Shown piece by piece: positions 19,134 through 28,439 of a stretch of 64,000 nucleotides of DNA. Source of the DNA: Henriciella barbarensis (GTDB lineage: Bacteria > Pseudomonadota > Alphaproteobacteria > Caulobacterales > Hyphomonadaceae); contig NZ_QWGB01000004.1 of assembly GCF_003576345.1 (NCBI RefSeq), positions 124,001 to 188,000 on the forward strand, in the 5' to 3' direction. The position numbers were made by a program, and so were the translations under genes. How positions within the stretch are numbered: the stretch's first letter is position 1; the number at the start of each line of letters is the position of its first letter. The notes under the pieces are model-generated. The model saw only the letters and a list, made by a program, of their open reading frames with translations, searched no databases and had not been told where the DNA came from.

Positions 19134-19484
19134 ATGATGGCACGAAAACCCCTCGATTCCGATATGCCTCTGCCTCCCGAAATGAATGCCACCCGCAGGC
19201 GCTTTGGTACGGTAACGATGGGGCTTCATGTGGCTATGAGGCAGTGCCTCGCCGCGTTCGGTGCCTTCCTCATTGCCATTGCAATTCCAATCGGCGCGCT
19301 GACGCCGTTTCTTCCCATTGGCTTGCCACTCGCCATTATCGGCGTGGTGCTGCTTGGCCGGAATGCGGTGTGGGGGCGCCGCTGGATGGAAGGCATGCTG
19401 AACCGCTTTCCCCGTCTCGAACGGTTCGCGCCCAACTGGCTTATGCGGGCCGTCTTCGGACGTGACAAACAATCCCGTTCGTAA
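19134..19484 (+). CDS. Small membrane protein
   Basis: A 116-residue protein with one long or two close hydrophobic segments (residues ~38-75: LAAFGAFLIAIAIPIGALTPFLPIGLPLAIIGVVLLG) followed by a basic, Arg/Trp-rich tail. It resembles the short conserved membrane proteins often annotated as hypothetical in Alphaproteobacteria; I cannot assign a function. ATG at 19134 or the adjacent 19137 may be used. A strong bidirectional terminator follows. Confidence 0.7.
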   Translation: MMARKPLDSDMPLPPEMNATRRRFGTVTMGLHVAMRQCLAAFGAFLIAIAIPIGALTPFLPIGLPLAIIGVVLLGRNAVWGRRWMEGMLNRFPRLERFAPNWLMRAVFGRDKQSRS

Positions 19485-19502
19485 AAGCAACGCTCCAGAC
19501 AA

Positions 19503-19534
19503 AAAAACGCCCCGCTGAAGAGCAGGGCGTTTTT
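19503..19534. terminator. Bidirectional terminator
   Basis: AAAAACGCCC / GGGCGTTTTT stem (10 bp) extended after one mismatch by GCT/AGC around a GAAG loop. A/T runs on both sides let it work for the plus-strand membrane protein and the minus-strand F0 operon. Confidence 0.92.
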
Positions 19535-19569
19535 GCATCTATAAACAGAACTATGGGTCGGGATCAGAG

Positions 19570-20172
19570 CTAGTTAAGCGCTTTCTCGATATCGCTCAGC
19601 GCCTTGGTGAAGAGGTCACTGCGCTGAGGTGAGTTAGCCACAATATCCTTCGAAGCGCGGGTGGCAGCGTTTGCAGCAGCACGGCGCACATCATTGGTCG
19701 CTTCGGCTTCGGCACGTGCAATGCGGGCTTCGGCCTGCGCTTCGCGGCGTGCAACCTTCTCAGCGAGATCCTTGCGGGCCTGCTCAACCATCATCTTGGC
19801 ATCAGCCTTGGCCTGCTTGATCATTTCATCAGCGGCCTGGTCGGCTTCTTTCTGCTTGCGTTCTGCGTCTGCCAGTGCGGCAGCGGCCTCTTCACGAAGC
19901 TGGCGCGACTCATTCAGCTGGCGCTTGATCTCGTCAGCGCGGCCATCCAGTGCGGACGTAATCGCCTTGAGCGCGCCCATGGAGATCGCGATGAGGAGAA
20001 AGGCGACGAATGCAGCGAAGGCAAAGTTCGTGGCTGCGTCGGTGAAAGGGTAGGCGAGGTTGCCAAAGCCCGTGGTCGGGCCATAGCCGCCGTCTTCTGC
20101 GGGCGCTGCAAGAGCGACGGGTGCAACAAGGGCAGCTGCTGTCAGCATGAATGAAAAACGTTCCATCTTCAT
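19570..20172 (-). CDS. atpF: ATP synthase F0 subunit b
   Basis: A 200-residue stator stalk subunit: signal-like hydrophobic N-terminus, one membrane helix (about residues 48-70), then a long Ala/Glu/Lys/Arg coiled coil (ALADAERKQKEADQAADEM) to the end. It links the membrane sector to F1. Last gene of the F0 operon atpI-atpB-atpE-atpF'-atpF; F1 genes are not in this window, the usual alphaproteobacterial split. Confidence 0.92.
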   Translation of the reverse strand: MKMERFSFMLTAAALVAPVALAAPAEDGGYGPTTGFGNLAYPFTDAATNFAFAAFVAFLLIAISMGALKAITSALDGRADEIKRQLNESRQLREEAAAALADAERKQKEADQAADEMIKQAKADAKMMVEQARKDLAEKVARREAQAEARIARAEAEATNDVRRAAANAATRASKDIVANSPQRSDLFTKALSDIEKALN

Positions 20173-20178
20173 GATCGT

Positions 20179-20727
20179 CTAGCCTTCCTGCTGTGTATTG
20201 CGGGCGACGGCCTGGCGGGCGTCTGCTTCGGTCACCGTCACGCCGAGGCGGCCAAGCATGGCTTGCGTCGCGGAGGTTGCAATCTGTTCGACGTTCGACA
20301 TGGCGTCGTTGCGAAGTGTCTGGATGCGGGCTTCGGCCTCCGCGAGGCGTTCGCCGAGTTCAGCGTCAACCTTGGCGGTTTCAGCGGCAATCTCGGCCTC
20401 AACCTTTTCGCGGGCCTTGTCAGCGGTGTCGCGGGCTTTGCCGCGAGCTTCTGCAAGCGCAAGGTCCTGCTGCTGCTTCGCTTCCTTGGACTGCTCGTTG
20501 AGGCGCGCGGCTTCGTCGAGTGAGTCAGCAATTGTGTCTTCGCGGCTCTCGATCACGCCACCAAGCTTGGGCAGGATGAAACGCGAGAGCGCGAGGTAAA
20601 GAATACCAAACAGGATGGCCAGCCAGAAGAGCTGTGACGGGAAATGCCACGGATCGAACGGCGGGAATGAGGCCCCACCGGCGGCTTCGCCGTTAGCGGC
20701 CGGAGCAGCAAGCGACAGGAAATTCAT
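20179..20727 (-). CDS. atpG: ATP synthase F0 subunit b'
   Basis: A 182-residue second stator subunit with one membrane helix (LFWLAILFGILYLALSRFILP, about residues 35-55) and a long coiled coil. The b' type pairs with b as a heterodimer and is typical of Alphaproteobacteria and photosynthetic lineages. It ends 6 bases before atpF. An Ala/Pro-rich segment precedes the helix. Confidence 0.92.
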   Translation of the reverse strand: MNFLSLAAPAANGEAAGGASFPPFDPWHFPSQLFWLAILFGILYLALSRFILPKLGGVIESREDTIADSLDEAARLNEQSKEAKQQQDLALAEARGKARDTADKAREKVEAEIAAETAKVDAELGERLAEAEARIQTLRNDAMSNVEQIATSATQAMLGRLGVTVTEADARQAVARNTQQEG

Positions 20728-20818
20728 GGCGCGACCTTATCAGGCTGAATGGTGGAGACTGGCCCGCGCGCATTGGTAGCGACGGGCCAGCCCAAATCAA
20801 TAATCCGGAAAGTCTTCG

Positions 20819-21055
20819 TTAAACGACGAAGAGGATCAGGACGGACACCAGGAAGGCCAGGATGCCGAGAGCTTCAGCAAGAGCCATACCGATGAAGAGG
20901 TTACCGGTCTGCTGAGGAGCAGCCGATGGGTTGCGCATGGCAGCATCAAGGAAGCTGGCAAAGATGTTGCCCACACCCAGCGCGGCACCGATCATGCCGA
21001 GAGTTGCGAGGCCTGCGCCAACATATTTGAGGCCAAGAGCGATATCGCCTTCCAT
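20819..21055 (-). CDS. atpE: ATP synthase F0 subunit c
   Basis: A 78-residue hairpin of two membrane helices that forms the rotor ring. The first helix has the Gly-rich GAGLATLGMIGAALGVG; the proton-binding carboxylate is Glu61 in MALAEALG; the polar loop is RNPSAAPQQ. A proton-coupled rather than sodium-coupled ring is likely because the sodium-ligand residues seen in sodium rotors are not evident. Confidence 0.97.
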   Translation of the reverse strand: MEGDIALGLKYVGAGLATLGMIGAALGVGNIFASFLDAAMRNPSAAPQQTGNLFIGMALAEALGILAFLVSVLILFVV

Positions 21056-21167
21056 TTCGTGTCTCCTTTGAGGGATTGGCGTTGGTTCGATTTGATGCCC
21101 GTGAAGCCTGTTCGGCGGGGCGCGTCAAGTGTTGAGGCGCGGCTCTTTTGGCCGCACCGGCGAGAAA

Positions 21168-21947
21168 CTAGTGCGATGGATGAAGCGCGTCGTTGAGATA
21201 GACGCAGGTCAGGATCGCGAAGATGTAAGCCTGAAGGCCTGCAACGAGAAGTTCTAGCGCGTTGATGGCAATACCCATTGCGAAGGCGAGCACACCGACA
21301 ACACCGAGGAGCGCCGTACCTGCCAGCGCTGCAGCAAACAGTTGCGCAGCGAAGGTGGCGAACAGCTTCAGCATGATGTGACCGGCGAGCATGTTCGCAA
21401 AGAGACGAAGCGCCAGCGTCACAGGACGTGCGATGAAGGAGATGACCTCGATCGGCACGAGAATGAGATAGATGAAGAACGGAGCGCCGGACGGGGCGAA
21501 AAGTTTGAAGAATTTCAGGCCGTTCTTGTAGAGACCATAGATAATCACGATCGAAATCACGAGCAGGGCCAGAGCACCGGTAACGACGATGTGGCTGGTT
21601 GTCGTGAAGGCGTATGGCACCATGCCGATCATGTTCGCGAAGAACACGAAGAAGAAGAGCGTGAAGACAAATGGGAAGAATTTGAGGCCTTCTTCGCCCG
21701 CAGTGCTGCGAACCATGTTGGCCACAAAGCCATAGCCGATCTCTGCAATGGACTGCGAACGCGACGGGATAAGCTTGCCGCGCGAAGCCGCGAGGCCAAA
21801 GAAGATGATGATCAGCGAAACGCCAAGCAGCATGTAGAAAGCTGCGTTGGTGAAAGAAAGATCGATGCCGCCAATCTGTAGCTCGAAGAGTTTCTTCACT
21901 TCGAACTGGCTCATCGGGTCAGCCATCTGGTGGAAGGAGAGGTTCAT
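21168..21947 (-). CDS. atpB: ATP synthase F0 subunit a
   Basis: A 259-residue integral membrane subunit that forms the proton half-channels. The essential Arg lies in LALRLFANMLAGH. About five or six membrane segments are visible. The chosen ATG overlaps the AtpI stop as TGATG; an internal start at 21926 (MADPMSQFE) matches where many homologues begin and is possible, but it has no better ribosome site. Confidence 0.95.
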   Translation of the reverse strand: MNLSFHQMADPMSQFEVKKLFELQIGGIDLSFTNAAFYMLLGVSLIIIFFGLAASRGKLIPSRSQSIAEIGYGFVANMVRSTAGEEGLKFFPFVFTLFFFVFFANMIGMVPYAFTTTSHIVVTGALALLVISIVIIYGLYKNGLKFFKLFAPSGAPFFIYLILVPIEVISFIARPVTLALRLFANMLAGHIMLKLFATFAAQLFAAALAGTALLGVVGVLAFAMGIAINALELLVAGLQAYIFAILTCVYLNDALHPSH

Positions 21948-22306
21948 CAGCCCTGTTTCCCGTTTTCCGGACCCTTTGTCTGGTCCGTTCCCTGAAGTTC
22001 CGCATATGCCGTTAGCTGGCGATAGGCGCGTATAACACTAAGGATTCCGGCTGCAAGGCCGAATCCCAGCCAGACAAGCAGTCCCCAGGGCTCCGTCTCG
22101 AAAACCTTATCGAACCAGTATCCGATAAGAAGTCCGATCACGATGCAGCCGGCCATTTCCGCGCCGTAGCGCAGGGCCATGCCAGCCCCTGAGTTCACAT
22201 TCTCCTGGTCTGCTTCACGTTTGCGTTTCCTGGCTTCCCGCGCGTTATTGTCGGCCTGCGCTTTGGCAATCCGCTCTGAAAGATCATTACGCTCAGGACC
22301 GGCCAT
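21947..22306 (-). CDS. atpI: AtpI/AtpZ family ATP synthase accessory protein
   Basis: A 119-residue protein with a charged N-terminal part (KAQADNNAREARKRKREAD) and two membrane helices (GAEMAGCIVIGLLIGYWF and LVWLGFGLAAGILSVIRAY). AtpI helps c-ring assembly in other bacteria. First gene of the F0 operon, joined to atpB by a TGATG overlap. Confidence 0.88.
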   Translation of the reverse strand: MAGPERNDLSERIAKAQADNNAREARKRKREADQENVNSGAGMALRYGAEMAGCIVIGLLIGYWFDKVFETEPWGLLVWLGFGLAAGILSVIRAYRQLTAYAELQGTDQTKGPENGKQG

Positions 22307-22433
22307 GGGGAATCGCCTAGATGCCGTTCGAAACAGACCCGGGGAACACCCCTCGTCTTTCGAGCCGGAAGCTATTGGAGGGGGTGGGGCAAGTCAAGCC
22401 AGCCCGGTTTCTGGCAACATGCTGATTATAAAA

Positions 22434-22467
22434 GAAAAATTAGCGAACGCGCATTTGACGCATGCGC
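22434..22467 (-). terminator. Possible terminator of smc
   Basis: Starting directly after the smc stop, a 6-bp stem GCGCAT / ATGCGC with a 7-base loop is followed on the minus strand by GTTCGCTAATTTTTCTTTT. The stem is short and the T-run begins 8 bases after it, so this is tentative. Confidence 0.4.
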
Positions 22468-25400
22468 CTATTCGGCCGCGACGAGTTCCTCGGCAGCATC
22501 GAGGTCGACAGAGACCAGTTTCGACACGCCCTTCTCGCGCATGGTCACGCCAAAAAGGCGGTCCATGCGGCTCATCGTGACGGGATTATGCGTGATCACG
22601 ATGAAGCGGGTATTGGTGCGACGGCGCATTTCATCGAGAAGGCGGCAATAGCGGTCCACATTGGCGTCATCGAGGGGCGCGTCCACCTCATCCAGCACGC
22701 AGATCGGGGCAGGGCGGGACAGGAAGACTGCAAAGATCAGCGCGGTCGCGGTCAGGGCCTGTTCACCACCGGACATGAGGGACAGGGTACCCAGACGTTT
22801 GCCGGGCGGTTGCGCCATGATCTCAAGGCCAGCGTTCAGCGGGTCCTCATCATCGACCAGGCGAAGCTCTGCCTCACCACCGCGAAAGAGTGTCGTAAAG
22901 AGCGCCTTGAAGTGTTCATTGACCCTCTCGAACGCCTCTAAAAGGCGCGCGCGCCCTTCATCATTGAGCGCTGCGACGCCTTCGCGCAGGCGGGCAATCG
23001 CCTTGATCAGATCGTCTTTCTCAGTTGCCTGGGTGCCGAGCCGCTCTGCGAGCTCTTCGGCCTCGGCTTCAGCTTCCATGTTCACGCCGCCGAGCTGGTC
23101 GCGGTCACGTCGCAGAAAGTCGAGCTGGCGTTCGGCCTCCGACGGGTCAAGGCTTTCGATCTCTTCTTCTTCCAGGCCTGCACGGGCCAGGGTGAGAAGG
23201 CCGTTCGGGGCGCGCTGGAACTGATTGCGGGCGGCTTCAACGGCATCGGACAGGCGCGCCTCGGCATTCTCGACCCGCACTTTTGCGCCAGCCAGCGCCT
23301 CGCGTGCTTCGGCGGCGGCATTCGATGCGTCGCGCGCCTCTGTCTCGCTCTCGCGCAGGAAAGCTTCCTTGTCCGCAAGCGCATCGGCGGCAACGCGCCG
23401 TTCCTCCTCCAGGGTTTCCACGCGCTTTGAAAGCGCATCGATTTCGCCCTGCATGCCTTCCGGCTTGGCACGCGTCGCTTCGGCTTCGGCAGCAGCTTCA
23501 CGTCGCCGGGTCAGAAGATCTTCGAGGCGCTGCTCACTTGCCGCGAATCGGCGTTCCCAGCGTTCCACGTCGCGCGCCAGTCCTTCGCGGCGCGCAATGG
23601 CCTGCTCGCGGTTCCGGGTGATGTCAGCGAGCTGGCCGCGATATTCGATTTCATCTGCGCGGGCGCGGGCCAAAGCTGCGCGGGCATTTTCAAGCTCAGC
23701 TTCGAGCGCTGCAAGGTCTTCCGGTGCGCCGCCAATAGACGCTGACGACAGGGCGTCTTCGACGCCGCGAAGGTCTGATTCGATGCGGGTTAGGGCTTCA
23801 CTTGCCGATTCGCGCTTCACGTCGGCGCGTTCCGCAGCCTGTCGGGCCTCGGCCGTGGCCGATCGGGCGCGGTTGAGTTCTGACGCTTTGGGCGAAACCT
23901 GCTGGCGCGCTTCCTTGAGATCGCGCTCAGCGGTCTCGCGATTCTCTTTCGCTTCGGAAAGTTCGCTCGCCGCTGATTCGAACCGCTTGCGAGCTGGACA
24001 GATTTCGGCTTCGGCGGCGTCGAGCCGAGCTTGCTGTGCCAGTCGCTCTGCAGCCGATACCGGCGCATCAGGCGTGCGGGTGAAGCCATCCCAACGCCAG
24101 AGGTGGCCTTCTACGGATACCAGTCGCTGGCCGGGCTTCAGATGCGCAGCAAGGCGCCGGCCCATTTCAGCTGATACGACGCCGCACTGCGACAAGCGTA
24201 CCGCAAGCTCGACTGGCGCTTCAACATGGGGTGAGAGAGGCTCAGCGCCTTCAGGCAGCTGGGGCGTCTCGATCGAGCTGCCGCCCCAGTAGAGCGGCGA
24301 ATCAGACAGGGTCGAGGCTTGAAGGTCATCGCCAAGCGCAGCGGCCACGGCTTTCTCGTAGCCGTCATCAGAACGGATCCTGTCAATAACAGGCGGCGCC
24401 TTTGGGCCGCTGGACGGCTGAAGTAGGCGTTTGAGGCCGGCGATCTCTGATTCCAGCGTGCGCACAGCTGTGTCGGCCTGGTTCTTCGGCCCTTGCGCTG
24501 CCGTTTCCGCCGCGCGAGCTTCAACCAGCGCTTCATCGGCGGCGTCCACGGCTCTTTCGGCATCGTGCAGTGCAATTTCGGCAGCCTCTTCGGCTTTTTC
24601 CGCTGCCGCGAGGCGTTCATTAAGCGCCGCTGTGTTCGGCATCTGGTCAAGTTGCTGACGTAGACGCGCGGCATCGCTTTCAAGTGATTGCTTGCGGCGG
24701 CGCTGCTGGTTCGCATTGGCTTCGGCTGCCTGACGGGCAGCTTTAAGTTCGGCAAGCTTGCCGCCGAGCGTGTCGGCTCGTGCCTGCGCTGTCTCAAGAT
24801 CGGCGCGAGCCTGTTCAAGCTTCTGCTTCGCTTCGGCTTCCAGCGCTTCGTTCGCTTGCGGGTCCTCGGTTGGTAGCGCCGCCAGCGTCTCGCGCGCTTC
24901 AGCGAGGGCGCTTTCGGCCTCTTGCTTCTGGGATTGTTCGCGCTCGATATCCGACATGATCCGGCGCGCTTCACTTTCATGGCGGGCCAGTAGCTCTGTA
25001 GCGGTCTTGCGCTCTGTCTCGAGGCGCGCAAGGTCGATCTTCGCCTGTCCAAGGCGGCCGGAGATTTCCGCTTCAGCATTTCGCAGCGGCTGGATGCCGT
25101 CGCCAGCCTCAATTCGGCGCGTCTCCGCGATGGCTGACGCGCGTGTCAGGGCTTCGACGGCGTCCCGGCAGCGTACAAGTTCTTCGTCCGCGAGCGTTTT
25201 TGCTTCCGTGGCCGTCTGCCAGCGCAGGTGCGCAAGGAAGGCTTCGAGCGCAGCAATCTTGTCGGACAGCTCTTTGTATTTCCGCGCCTTGCGGGCCTGA
25301 CGCTTGAGGCTTTCGAGTTGGCGCTCAACCTCGGCCGAGACTTCCGACAGGCGCTCGAGATTGGTTTCTGCGGCACGTAGCTTGAGTTCGGCTTCGTGAC

Positions 25401-25929
25401 GGCGGGTGTTGAGGCCCGCGATACCGGCAGCCTCTTCCAGGATGCGGCGCCGGTTCTGAGGTTTGGAGCCGATCAGCTCTGAAATCTGGCCCTGACGGAC
25501 GAGGGAGGGGGAGTTAGCGCCGGTTGAGGCATCCGCAAAGATGAGCTGGATGTCCTTGCCGCGCACTGTTCGGCCATTGAGCTTGTAGGTGGAGCCTGCG
25601 CCGCGCTTAAGTCGGCGCATGATTTCCAGCGTGTCGGACGCATTGAATTCGGGCGGCGCGGTGCGGTCTGAATTGTCGAGAACGAGCGTGACCTCGGCCA
25701 GCTCACGGGCCGGGCGGCTTTGCGAGCCAGAGAAGATCAGGTCGTCCATCTCACCGCCGCGCATGGCACGGGCAGAGTTGGCGCCCATCGCCCAGCGCAA
25801 GGCTTCGAGAAGGTTGGATTTGCCGCAACCATTCGGGCCGACAATGCCTGTCAGGCCCGGATGGATTGGAACTTCCTGCGGTTCAACAAAGGATTTGAAG
25901 CCTGCAATGCGCAGTTCTGAAATGTGCAA
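22468..25929 (-). CDS. smc: Chromosome segregation protein SMC
   Basis: An 1153-residue condensin ATPase. Walker A is GPNGCGKS (residues 31-38); the Q-loop, two long coiled coils, a hinge region near residues 490-620 (VIDRIRSDDGYEKAVAAALGDD marks its start), the ABC signature LMSGGEQALTA, and Walker B CVLDEVDAPLDD are all in order. It organises and resolves sister origins together with ScpAB, which are not in this window. It is the last gene of a dciA-dsbA-like-smc run with short gaps (37 and 27 bases). Confidence 0.97.
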   Translation of the reverse strand: MHISELRIAGFKSFVEPQEVPIHPGLTGIVGPNGCGKSNLLEALRWAMGANSARAMRGGEMDDLIFSGSQSRPARELAEVTLVLDNSDRTAPPEFNASDTLEIMRRLKRGAGSTYKLNGRTVRGKDIQLIFADASTGANSPSLVRQGQISELIGSKPQNRRRILEEAAGIAGLNTRRHEAELKLRAAETNLERLSEVSAEVERQLESLKRQARKARKYKELSDKIAALEAFLAHLRWQTATEAKTLADEELVRCRDAVEALTRASAIAETRRIEAGDGIQPLRNAEAEISGRLGQAKIDLARLETERKTATELLARHESEARRIMSDIEREQSQKQEAESALAEARETLAALPTEDPQANEALEAEAKQKLEQARADLETAQARADTLGGKLAELKAARQAAEANANQQRRRKQSLESDAARLRQQLDQMPNTAALNERLAAAEKAEEAAEIALHDAERAVDAADEALVEARAAETAAQGPKNQADTAVRTLESEIAGLKRLLQPSSGPKAPPVIDRIRSDDGYEKAVAAALGDDLQASTLSDSPLYWGGSSIETPQLPEGAEPLSPHVEAPVELAVRLSQCGVVSAEMGRRLAAHLKPGQRLVSVEGHLWRWDGFTRTPDAPVSAAERLAQQARLDAAEAEICPARKRFESAASELSEAKENRETAERDLKEARQQVSPKASELNRARSATAEARQAAERADVKRESASEALTRIESDLRGVEDALSSASIGGAPEDLAALEAELENARAALARARADEIEYRGQLADITRNREQAIARREGLARDVERWERRFAASEQRLEDLLTRRREAAAEAEATRAKPEGMQGEIDALSKRVETLEEERRVAADALADKEAFLRESETEARDASNAAAEAREALAGAKVRVENAEARLSDAVEAARNQFQRAPNGLLTLARAGLEEEEIESLDPSEAERQLDFLRRDRDQLGGVNMEAEAEAEELAERLGTQATEKDDLIKAIARLREGVAALNDEGRARLLEAFERVNEHFKALFTTLFRGGEAELRLVDDEDPLNAGLEIMAQPPGKRLGTLSLMSGGEQALTATALIFAVFLSRPAPICVLDEVDAPLDDANVDRYCRLLDEMRRRTNTRFIVITHNPVTMSRMDRLFGVTMREKGVSKLVSVDLDAAEELVAAE

Positions 25930-25956
25930 TGCAGGCTCCCTATCTGTATGGAAGGC

Positions 25957-26754
25957 TTATTGCTGCGGCGCAGCCTCACCTTCGGTTTCGTCCATGGACT
26001 CAGTTTCAATGTTCATGGATTCGTCTGACATGTCGCCCTCGTCAGTCATGGCGGGGGTTTCAGCCTCTTCCATGCCCGCTTCGGTGGCAATTTCTGGCGC
26101 ATCTTCACCAAGGGCTTCATCCAGCATGGTCTGCATCGCAGGCCACTGGCGCCACTCATAGCCTTCCAGCTGTTCGCCATTGAGGAAGACAGTCGGCGTT
26201 GCGTTCACACCCGCTTCGTCGCCTGCAGCAACAGAGGCAGAAATGGCGCGGCGAATGTCTGAATTGTTCAGGCAGGCATCGAACTCGGTTTCATCGGTGA
26301 TGCCATGGTTGGCGCCAATCTGCTGAAGTGCCTGCTTCACCTGCCCACCCTGACGCGCAAGGCTGAGGATCGCGGTCTGACGCGAGAAGAGCTCATCGAG
26401 AACGTCATAATAACGGTCTTCACCTGCGCAGCGCGCGAGTGCGAAGCCTGCGACCGACACGTTCGCTGGCGCAGTCGGGAACTCGCGGAAGACGTAACGA
26501 ACCTTGCCGGTGTCGACATAGTCTTCTTTCAGATTGCCAACGACTTCATTGTGGAACTGGAGACAGGCCGGGCAGGTCCAGGAGGCATACTCGACAATCG
26601 TCACAGGTGCGTCTGCTTCACCGAGGGAGATTTCCTGAAGCGCGGCGCTGTTCGGGCCTTCGCCGCTTTCATCGCCCGACGCCCCGCAGGCGGCCATTGT
26701 CAGAAAGGATACGGCCAGAATAGCGGTCCGGCGGGTCAAGGCATTCAGTTTCAT
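25957..26754 (-). CDS. DsbA-family thiol oxidoreductase lipoprotein
   Basis: A 265-residue envelope protein. A lipobox LTMAAC places the lipidated Cys at residue 23, and the thioredoxin-fold active site is CPAC (Cys61, Cys64) in EYASWTCPACLQFHN. The cis-Pro loop is NATPTVFLNGE. It probably oxidises or isomerises periplasmic thiols. The C-terminal ~50 residues are an acidic Glu/Asp/Met/Thr-rich tail that the core fold does not need. Such a gene just upstream of smc recurs in Alphaproteobacteria as I remember it. Confidence 0.9.
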   Translation of the reverse strand: MKLNALTRRTAILAVSFLTMAACGASGDESGEGPNSAALQEISLGEADAPVTIVEYASWTCPACLQFHNEVVGNLKEDYVDTGKVRYVFREFPTAPANVSVAGFALARCAGEDRYYDVLDELFSRQTAILSLARQGGQVKQALQQIGANHGITDETEFDACLNNSDIRRAISASVAAGDEAGVNATPTVFLNGEQLEGYEWRQWPAMQTMLDEALGEDAPEIATEAGMEEAETPAMTDEGDMSDESMNIETESMDETEGEAAPQQ

Positions 26755-26791
26755 GACGTCTTCTCTTCAGGATTGTTAGGTCAACTTCCGG

Positions 26792-27352
26792 TCAGGCTCG
26801 ATCCGGTAAATTCGGTGTCTCGTCGCTGGCTAGCACAGCTTCGCCCAGCGCCAAAACCGCATCGCGCAAGGCGCGGTCTTCAATTTTTGCTACCGACGCT
26901 TCGAGCGCGGCGCGTTCGTCGGCTGTCAGCGGGCGGCGGGTGCGCACGGGCTTTGGAGCAGGTTGACGCGTAAGAGGACCCTGCTTGATACGTATCTCGG
27001 CGATATCGCCGCCCAGCGCGACGGAGACACGCTGGCGGATCAGCTCGCTCTGGTGCTGGATCATGGTCGAGGCAGCGGGAATGCACTGCACCGTGAGTAC
27101 ACGGCCCTTTCCCTTGCCGCCCGAGCCGATTTTCTCTGGCTCGCAAACCCTTGCGATCTGAGCGCCGACGGTTTCCGCCCAGATCAGCTTCAACCGACCA
27201 ATGGCCGGCCCCTTGTCCGGTACCCGGTCGCGAGCGATACGCTGGCTGAGGGTGCCGATCGTTTTCGGCGTTGGCGCAACCGGCTTGGCGCGCGCATGGC
27301 GCAGCCTTATCCGGGCACGGGCTTCTTCCAGCGGGTCGAGGCTTGATCTCAT
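26792..27352 (-). CDS. DciA/DUF721 family protein
   Basis: A 186-residue protein with the DUF721 (DciA) core: IGRLKLIWAETVGAQIARVCEPEKI, then LTVQCIPAASTMIQHQSELIRQRV. DciA acts in loading or operating the replicative helicase DnaB in bacteria that lack DnaC. A C-terminal Arg/Pro linker and an acidic end follow. Start at 27352 (MRSSLDP) is preferred; an ATG at 27358 is in frame. Its start faces mutY with only 25 bases or fewer between the codons. Confidence 0.85.
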   Translation of the reverse strand: MRSSLDPLEEARARIRLRHARAKPVAPTPKTIGTLSQRIARDRVPDKGPAIGRLKLIWAETVGAQIARVCEPEKIGSGGKGKGRVLTVQCIPAASTMIQHQSELIRQRVSVALGGDIAEIRIKQGPLTRQPAPKPVRTRRPLTADERAALEASVAKIEDRALRDAVLALGEAVLASDETPNLPDRA

Positions 27353-27377
27353 CACCATGAACGTGATTGTGCCCTGC

Positions 27378-28439
27378 ATGGCGAAACGAGAAAAGGCCGC
27401 TTTTGCGGTTGGCACGCGCTTTGACGGCCTGCCTGATGCACTTCTGGACTGGTATGGACGTCATGCGCGCACGCTGCCCTGGCGTATCGGTCCGGGAGAG
27501 CGGGGTCGCGGCATCGTGCCTGATCCTTACCGGGTCTGGCTGGCGGAGATCATGCTGCAGCAGACCACAGTGCCCCATGCCGCTGGCTATTTCGAGACGT
27601 TCACCCGCACATGGCCGACGGTTGAGGCGCTGGCCTCTGCCGCAGATGAGGACGTCATGGCCGCGTGGGCGGGGCTTGGTTATTATGCACGGGCGCGCAA
27701 CTTGTTGAAATGCGCGCGAGAAGTTGCGGCGCGGGGGGACTGGCCACGAACAGAGGCTGGCCTGCGGGAACTGCCCGGTATCGGTCCTTATACTGCGGGC
27801 GCAGTCGCGGCGCTCGCCTTCAATCGGCGATCGGCTGCAGTGGATGGTAATGTCGACCGCGTTTTCGCGCGGCTTCTTGCCACCCAGGGTGAATGGAAAG
27901 ATGAAAAGCGCCGCATTGCGCATATCGTCCGCGACCTCGTTCCTGAAGACAGGCCCGGCGAGTTCGCAGAAGCGCTGATGGACCTTGGCGCGACAGTGTG
28001 CACGCCGAAGCGTCCAAACTGTCTCATCTGCCCGATACGAACGTGGTGCACAGCATATGCGGAAGGTGAGCCAGAGCGCTATCCGGTCAAACCTGCGAAG
28101 AAAGCCAAACCCGTCAGATACGGAGAAGTCTACATTGTACGCGGTGCCTCAGGTGTCGCCGTCGAGACGCGGCCCCCGCAAGGACTGCTTGGCGGGATGC
28201 TGGGCCTCCCGACGACGGACTGGCGGGAAGATGGTGCCGCCGCCCGTCTGGACTGGATCGGAGATGCGCAGGAAATCGGTGAGGTAAAGCATGTCTTCAC
28301 GCATTTTGAACTTCGCCTGAAAGTCGTCGCCGTCAATGCCGAAGGCGTGGTGCCATCTCATTATGAGCTTCGGGAGGAGGAGGGTGTCGCCGGCGCGCTG
28401 CCCAGCGTTTTCAAAAAGGCTCTGAAACTTGCCTCATGA
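27378..28439 (+). CDS. mutY: A/G-specific adenine glycosylase MutY
   Basis: A 353-residue base-excision enzyme that removes adenine paired with 8-oxoguanine. Catalytic Glu57 is in LAEIMLQQTTV, the helix-hairpin-helix is LPGIGPYTAGAVAALAF, and catalytic Asp follows in VDGNVDRVFARL. The iron-sulfur ligands are C-x6-C-x2-C-x5-C in CTPKRPNCLICPIRTWC. The C-terminal NUDIX-like domain recognises 8-oxoG. The start at 27378 (MAKREK) is chosen; ATG 27357 is possible. Its end overlaps the convergent antiporter gene by 6 bases. Confidence 0.95.
   Translation: MAKREKAAFAVGTRFDGLPDALLDWYGRHARTLPWRIGPGERGRGIVPDPYRVWLAEIMLQQTTVPHAAGYFETFTRTWPTVEALASAADEDVMAAWAGLGYYARARNLLKCAREVAARGDWPRTEAGLRELPGIGPYTAGAVAALAFNRRSAAVDGNVDRVFARLLATQGEWKDEKRRIAHIVRDLVPEDRPGEFAEALMDLGATVCTPKRPNCLICPIRTWCTAYAEGEPERYPVKPAKKAKPVRYGEVYIVRGASGVAVETRPPQGLLGGMLGLPTTDWREDGAAARLDWIGDAQEIGEVKHVFTHFELRLKVVAVNAEGVVPSHYELREEEGVAGALPSVFKKALKLAS

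Noticed and set aside
23225-24292. 355-codon Ser/Arg/Ala-rich frame on the plus strand
   Set aside because: Antisense to the coiled-coil part of smc; composition is what reversed Glu/Ala/Arg codons give.
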